DNA from: Leptolyngbya sp. SIO4C5
GTDB lineage: Bacteria; Cyanobacteriota; Cyanobacteriia; Phormidesmidales; Phormidesmidaceae
NCBI GenBank assembly: GCA_010671965.1
Contig: JAAHIC010000016.1
Span: forward strand, 1-18,554
Length of the DNA: 18,554 nucleotides
Direction of reading: 5' to 3'
The position numbers and the translations under genes are program-made. This document shows, piece by piece, positions 15,002 through 18,554 of the stretch; the stretch's first letter is position 1; every line of letters begins with the position of its first letter. Below the pieces are notes generated by a model that saw only the letters and a program-made list of their open reading frames with translations, was not told the DNA's origin and made no database searches.

Positions 15002-15655
15002 ATCAAGGAAAATCAGCAGCTTGCCCGAACTTGATAAAGAGAGGAGAGGAGAAAGTAAAGCAGCGCTAATATTGACTTAGCTGGCTCTATTACGGCCAAA
15101 AAATATCAAATAGCTAAGCTTAAGGACAGTCTGCTGGCAAACTTAAACACCGCATAAATATGTTGGGATAAAAGCGGTATTGACTGAAGAACTGGGTCGT
15201 ACGTAGCTACCTGAACAACTTCGAGTCATCTGTAGCTAAGGCTGTTCAATCAATACTTTCAAGTTTGAGCAGCTTACAGGCAGTAGATTTGGCAAAAATT
15301 AAGATTTGTTTGAAGGCGCTAAAGCCTGCTGTTTAAGATTTAATTTTAGCTGAGCTGAACCTGAAAAAGTATTTTTGACAACTTAAGCAATGCAGCGACT
15401 CTTAAAATCAATCATTAATAATTAATTGATTTGAATTTAGTATAACTGTTTGTTTTTTAGACTGGCTATGAAACCATATTTTTTGCAAAAAAATGAAATA
15501 AACAAATCGAAATATTGTCGCTTTCAGTTGTTACGATCCGTAAAAATCGTAGCCAATCAATAATCAGTTTTGCCATATTGATGGGCTTAGCCAGCCCTAT
15601 TTGTCACAACGGCGTCAGCATTCGCCTCCTGTCGGGATCGGTATATCGGTGATGG

Positions 15656-17350
15656 TTAAAGGGCCTGTTCCTGGGACAGATCTTGAGCGACTGAATTAGG
15701 TAGCAGGGTACGGACTAAGCCAAAATCGAGAGCCTGTAAGCGTTCTGAGAGAGACTGTTGCGACGCCTGACTGATGAGCCACAGGTCAAAGGGCGGCTGG
15801 CTGAGAAAGCGGGCATAGGCTGCATTTAGATAAGCCGGATTGGGCCGAGCTGCCAGATGTGCCTGAAAAAAAGCATGGCTTAGGATTTGAATGTATTGCT
15901 CAAACAGAGGTGTCTGCTGCTCTGGTGTGGGATCGGGGATGAGCTTGACTTCTAAGTTCAGGCTACGCACCAGCCGCTGCCAATCACGAATATGAGATTT
16001 ACCCTGAATTAAAGCTAGGTAAGGCTGGGCGGTTTTAAGCCAGTGAAACAGACGCACTTGCTCGAACACTAACGGCGCGGCCGTGTCATAGCTACCGGCT
16101 AGCAGCATCAGGGGAACTCGAATTTTGCCGATGCCGTCGGCTCCAAAGATTTCGCTGCCTACAGAGTCCACTGAAAGCACAGCCTGGATCCGGGGATCGC
16201 ACAGGCTATAAACGTGACGGGGCAATTCCAGTGCCCGGCACTGAAGCAGTAAGGACAGGTTGGGATTGAGTTGATCAGAGCCACAGGCCATTTCTAGCCT
16301 TTCAAAGTGAATCTCAGCTCCTGCCAGGGCCAGCGCGGTGTAAGCCCCAAAGGAATAGCCAATCATGCCCACCGACTGCAAATTCAGCCTACCCTCAAAG
16401 TCGCTAGCATTGCGCTGTGTCAGCTGATCGAGCAGGTAGCTAATGTCCAGGGGACGGTTGATAAACTCGGTGAGCTGAAACACCTCCGGATGCTGTCCCG
16501 CTAGCATCTGGCGGACCTGCTCCATATCGCTGCCTGGATGCTGCGGCGTTGCGACAAAATAGCCGTGAGAGGCCAGGTAGATAGCGCATTGGGCTATATC
16601 CGTTGAGTTAGAGGCCAATCCGTGAGACTGCACCACAACCATGACTGGCCCCTCAGGCCAAGGCTGGGGCCGGTAAATTTCAACGGCAAGATGACGCTGA
16701 TAGCGGTGTCCCGGCAAGCGATCGCCAGCAGCCTCGAAAGTTAGCTGCTGCTGCAGCACGGCAAAGCTACCGGGCTGACGCAAATCAGGCAGTTCTGCAA
16801 AGTCAGTAACCGGCTGCCGCTCGACTTCGACCTGGGCGAGCTCTTGAATAGCTGCAACGGTTGCCTGAGTCTCTTGAATCAGCATTTCTACTTGTTTAGC
16901 GGTCAGCAATAGCTGGTCTAGGTTGGGCTGTAGCTGATTGGGAAAGCGCCGCCAAAAACTGAGGATAGAAAGCCCCTCTGGATCAGAGGCCATTTGCAGC
17001 AGCAGATCTTGCAGATTGTTCGGTGGGGGGCGATCGCTGGTGAGGTGAAAGAGGCGACCCAACCAGGCCAGCAGGCGATCGCCCATAGGGGTTTGGAAAA
17101 ATCGCTGTAGCTGGGTGGGATTTAGCTCTAGCCGGGTCTGTAAAAGGCGACGGCAGTGGGCCTGCTGCTGCTGGTCGGCATCAGTGAGATAGGCCGAACA
17201 GGCTTTGCTTGCCACGTGGGGTAGCTGCTGCGTACTCAAAAATCCTTTGGCCCGTCGCCAAATTCGCAGCAGCGAAGTTTTTAAGCGCTTGAGACTTTTC
17301 TGGCTCGCCGCTGTTTTATCACTGGAAAAGGAAAAATTGATATCAGCCAT
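15656..17350 (-). CDS. Alpha/beta hydrolase with N-terminal DUF1400-type domain
   Basis: A 564-residue esterase/lipase-like protein. Residues about 68-175 resemble the cyanobacterial DUF1400 domain (TRLELNPTQLQRFFQTPMGD, SDPEGLSILSFWRRFPN). An alpha/beta hydrolase of the PAF-acetylhydrolase/dienelactone hydrolase kind follows: oxyanion segment VVVQSHGLASN (about 238-248), nucleophile Ser333 in MIGYSFGAYTAL, acid Asp422 in LAGSYDTAAP, and His453 in GKSHIRDW. Relatives usually carry a signal peptide; none is visible here, since the N-terminus is basic and polar, so it may stay in the cytoplasm. Substrate is unknown. Same strand as the fad genes but 0.73 kb upstream of them, so probably its own transcript. 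It could liberate fatty acids for them (inference). Confidence 0.85.
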   Translation of the reverse strand: MADINFSFSSDKTAASQKSLKRLKTSLLRIWRRAKGFLSTQQLPHVASKACSAYLTDADQQQQAHCRRLLQTRLELNPTQLQRFFQTPMGDRLLAWLGRLFHLTSDRPPPNNLQDLLLQMASDPEGLSILSFWRRFPNQLQPNLDQLLLTAKQVEMLIQETQATVAAIQELAQVEVERQPVTDFAELPDLRQPGSFAVLQQQLTFEAAGDRLPGHRYQRHLAVEIYRPQPWPEGPVMVVVQSHGLASNSTDIAQCAIYLASHGYFVATPQHPGSDMEQVRQMLAGQHPEVFQLTEFINRPLDISYLLDQLTQRNASDFEGRLNLQSVGMIGYSFGAYTALALAGAEIHFERLEMACGSDQLNPNLSLLLQCRALELPRHVYSLCDPRIQAVLSVDSVGSEIFGADGIGKIRVPLMLLAGSYDTAAPLVFEQVRLFHWLKTAQPYLALIQGKSHIRDWQRLVRSLNLEVKLIPDPTPEQQTPLFEQYIQILSHAFFQAHLAARPNPAYLNAAYARFLSQPPFDLWLISQASQQSLSERLQALDFGLVRTLLPNSVAQDLSQEQAL

Positions 17351-17541
17351 AGAGGATTACACAGGCATAATGAAGCGCTACCTGTTCCTCTCCTACTGTC
17401 TATCTTGGCTTAGAAAACTGCTTTTTTCCCTACTTAGTCACAAACAGAAATTTCACACTCAGCCAGACAATCGCCGCAAAAATACTGATATTCCCTCGTT
17501 AAAAAAGTGAGAACGCTCTAGTCTTTCTGATTTCTAGAGAT

Positions 17542-17558
17542 GTCAACTTTCATTTGAC
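17542..17558. promoter_or_regulatory. Palindrome GTCAA-N7-TTGAC upstream of the GAF gene
   Basis: Perfect 5-7-5 inverted repeat in the 331-bp gap between the divergent hydrolase and GAF genes, about 45 bp upstream of the predicted GAF-gene -35 box. It could be an operator for either gene. The rest of the gap shows no gene. Confidence 0.3.
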
Positions 17559-17599
17559 GGATAACATTTGCCGAAGTTGCGTATTTTCCAAGATTTCAT

Positions 17600-17628
17600 T
17601 TGAATTGGCTTCGCCTAGAATTTACAAA
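17600..17628 (+). promoter_or_regulatory. Candidate sigma70 promoter of the GAF gene
   Basis: TTGAAT (17600-17605) and TACAAA (17623-17628) are exactly 17 bp apart, leaving a leader of about 45 nt to the ATG at 17682. The start has a ribosome binding site AAGGGGA at 17667-17673. Confidence 0.45.
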
Positions 17629-17681
17629 ATAGGCATCTACATGAGTAGTGGCTCAGCTACTTTTCTAAGGGGAATCTTTCG

Positions 17682-18545
17682 ATGTCGCTTGCTCTACAGC
17701 TTAGTTCTGCTCTCTCCTCCAACTGGTTTCACTTCGTCACGCTAAATCGAGACTTGGCTAACATTTCTGCACCCTCTCCGACTATTAACAACCAGTCCTC
17801 AGATTTTCTCAGTAATTTCCGGGACTTGTTGATGCCGCTGACTCAGCAGTCTTTTAAGCAGGTCAGCAGCCAGCTAGAGCGCGAGCTGTCTATCGTCAGC
17901 CAGTCGTTGCAAATGCTCAACGATCAGGGCTTTGAGCATATTTTGCACATCATGATGGAGGCGATCGCTTTCAAGATTGCCGAACTGCTGAATGCCGATC
18001 GCACCTCTATTTTTTTATTGGACGAAGCCAATCAGGAGCTGTGGTCGATTGTCGCTGAGCCGGATACAGGCAGGCCGATAGAAATTCGTCTGCCGCTAGG
18101 GCAGGGCATTGCCGGACTTGTGGCTCAGCAGCAGCAGCCAATCAATATCCCCTTCGATTTTTACAACGATCCGCGATCGCAGGAAGCCAAACAGCTAGAG
18201 CAGCAAACCGGCTATCGCACCCATTCCATTCTGGCGGTCCCGCTGTTTGACAAGCGGGGTAAGTTTTTAGCGGTTGTCCAGCTGCTGAATAAGCTGCTCC
18301 CCGATAGCCACTGCGACAGTCTAGTTGAGCGGCTTGATCCGCAGGGATTTACCCCCTCAGACGAGCGGCTCTTGAGCGAATTTGGCAACATCATTCGCCT
18401 AATTCTGGAAAGCTCGCAGCAGTTTCGCGCCGCTGCTCGACAGCAGCAGGCCGCTGCGGCCTTAGTAAAAGCGACCCAGTCCCTCAACCAGAGTGGTCTC
18501 AGGCTAGAGGAAACCATGCATGACGCGCTGCAGGGTTTCCTCTAG
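17682..18545 (+). CDS. GAF-domain protein, 3' end lost at window edge
   Basis: The first 270-285 residues of a signalling protein. The ATG at 17682 follows AAGGGGA by eight bases. One GAF domain spans about 85-245 (FEHILHIMMEAIAFKIAELL, NADRTSIFLLDE, LPLGQGIAGLVA, THSILAVPLFD). It carries Asn203-Lys204 and then FTPSDE (Phe223, Asp227, Glu228), the NKFDE motif of cyclic-nucleotide-binding GAF domains in phosphodiesterases and in the CyaB1/CyaB2 adenylate cyclases of Anabaena. A helical linker and QSLNQSGLRLEET follow, usually leading into a second GAF. The stop codon at 18543-18545 is inside a fold-back repeat, so the true protein is surely longer. The output domain (cyclase, kinase or other) is not visible. 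Confidence 0.8.
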   Translation: MSLALQLSSALSSNWFHFVTLNRDLANISAPSPTINNQSSDFLSNFRDLLMPLTQQSFKQVSSQLERELSIVSQSLQMLNDQGFEHILHIMMEAIAFKIAELLNADRTSIFLLDEANQELWSIVAEPDTGRPIEIRLPLGQGIAGLVAQQQQPINIPFDFYNDPRSQEAKQLEQQTGYRTHSILAVPLFDKRGKFLAVVQLLNKLLPDSHCDSLVERLDPQGFTPSDERLLSEFGNIIRLILESSQQFRAAARQQQAAAALVKATQSLNQSGLRLEETMHDALQGFL

Positions 18546-18554
18546 CCTGAGACC
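18495..18554. repeat. Perfect 21-bp inverted repeat ending at the last base
   Basis: Bases 18495-18515 are the exact reverse complement of 18534-18554, with an 18-base loop between. The second arm runs to the final base, so the repeat may be longer outside the window. It breaks the GAF reading frame and creates its stop. This looks like a fold-back chimera at a contig end. Confidence 0.95.

Larger units (their letters stand above)
14924..15655. other. Noncoding 0.73-kb spacer between the fadD-like and hydrolase genes
   Basis: No gene was recognised on either strand. The stretch is AT-richer than its surroundings and lacks HIP1 octamers. It holds several small palindromes: CAAGAG-N7-CTCTTG (14932-14950), CAGGC-CGAA-GCCTG (14982-14995), TACGAT-N8-ATCGTA (15532-15551), and GGGCT-tagcc-AGCCC near 15580-15594. 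AAGCCTGCTGT occurs twice (starting near 14989 and 15324). It could hold the fad promoter, an unknown small RNA, or remains of a lost gene. Confidence 0.5.

Noticed and set aside
15575..15600. Intrinsic terminator of the hydrolase gene (GGGCT/AGCCC)
   Set aside because: The stem is only five bases, about 60 bp past the stop codon, and has no T-run on the minus strand.

Overview
The window looks like chromosomal DNA from a cyanobacterium. The octamer GCGATCGC (HIP1, the palindrome over-represented in cyanobacterial genomes) occurs many times and in almost every gene. Several gene families (the CDEFG-A'-B Mrp operon, the DUF1400-type hydrolase, the GAF protein) also have a cyanobacterial flavour. 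The genus cannot be fixed from sequence alone. No rRNA, tRNA, CRISPR array, transposase or phage gene was seen. The right end folds back on itself, so it is probably a contig end.

Layout from left to right. (1) 1-980, minus strand: a MarR-type regulator, then a CDGSH iron-sulfur protein, then a DoxX-like fragment cut by a stop at base 1. Three 14-bp palindromes sit on the promoters of the regulator and the CDGSH gene, which suggests a self-controlled stress module. (2) 1070-1822, plus: a Mut7-C RNase-like protein with a ubiquitin-like N-terminus. (3) 2016-5911, plus: seven tightly overlapping genes for an Mrp-type multisubunit Na+/H+ antiporter (C, D, E, F, G, a short MrpA C-terminal-like subunit, B). 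(4) 6127-14923, minus: fadD-like, fadN-like, fadA and fadE genes, which together would be a whole fatty-acid beta-oxidation pathway. A small four-helix-bundle (S23-type) gene on the opposite strand interrupts it. Purine-rich 17-18-bp tandem repeats lie in three of its gaps. (5) 14924-15655: a 0.73-kb AT-richer spacer with no gene and several palindromes. (6) 15656-17350, minus: a DUF1400-type alpha/beta hydrolase. (7) 17682-18545, plus: the start of a GAF-domain protein, broken by the fold-back at the window end.

How the genes may work together: the Mrp complex would exchange Na+ for H+ at the membrane. The fad genes would activate fatty acids, dehydrogenate acyl-CoA (FadE), hydrate and oxidise it (FadN) and cleave it by thiolysis (FadA); the neighbouring hydrolase could release fatty acids from esters. 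The most unusual points are a complete fad set in a cyanobacterial setting, a FadD-like ligase that has lost its ATP P-loop motif and its C-terminal catalytic lysine, and the repeat family that marks the fad gaps.
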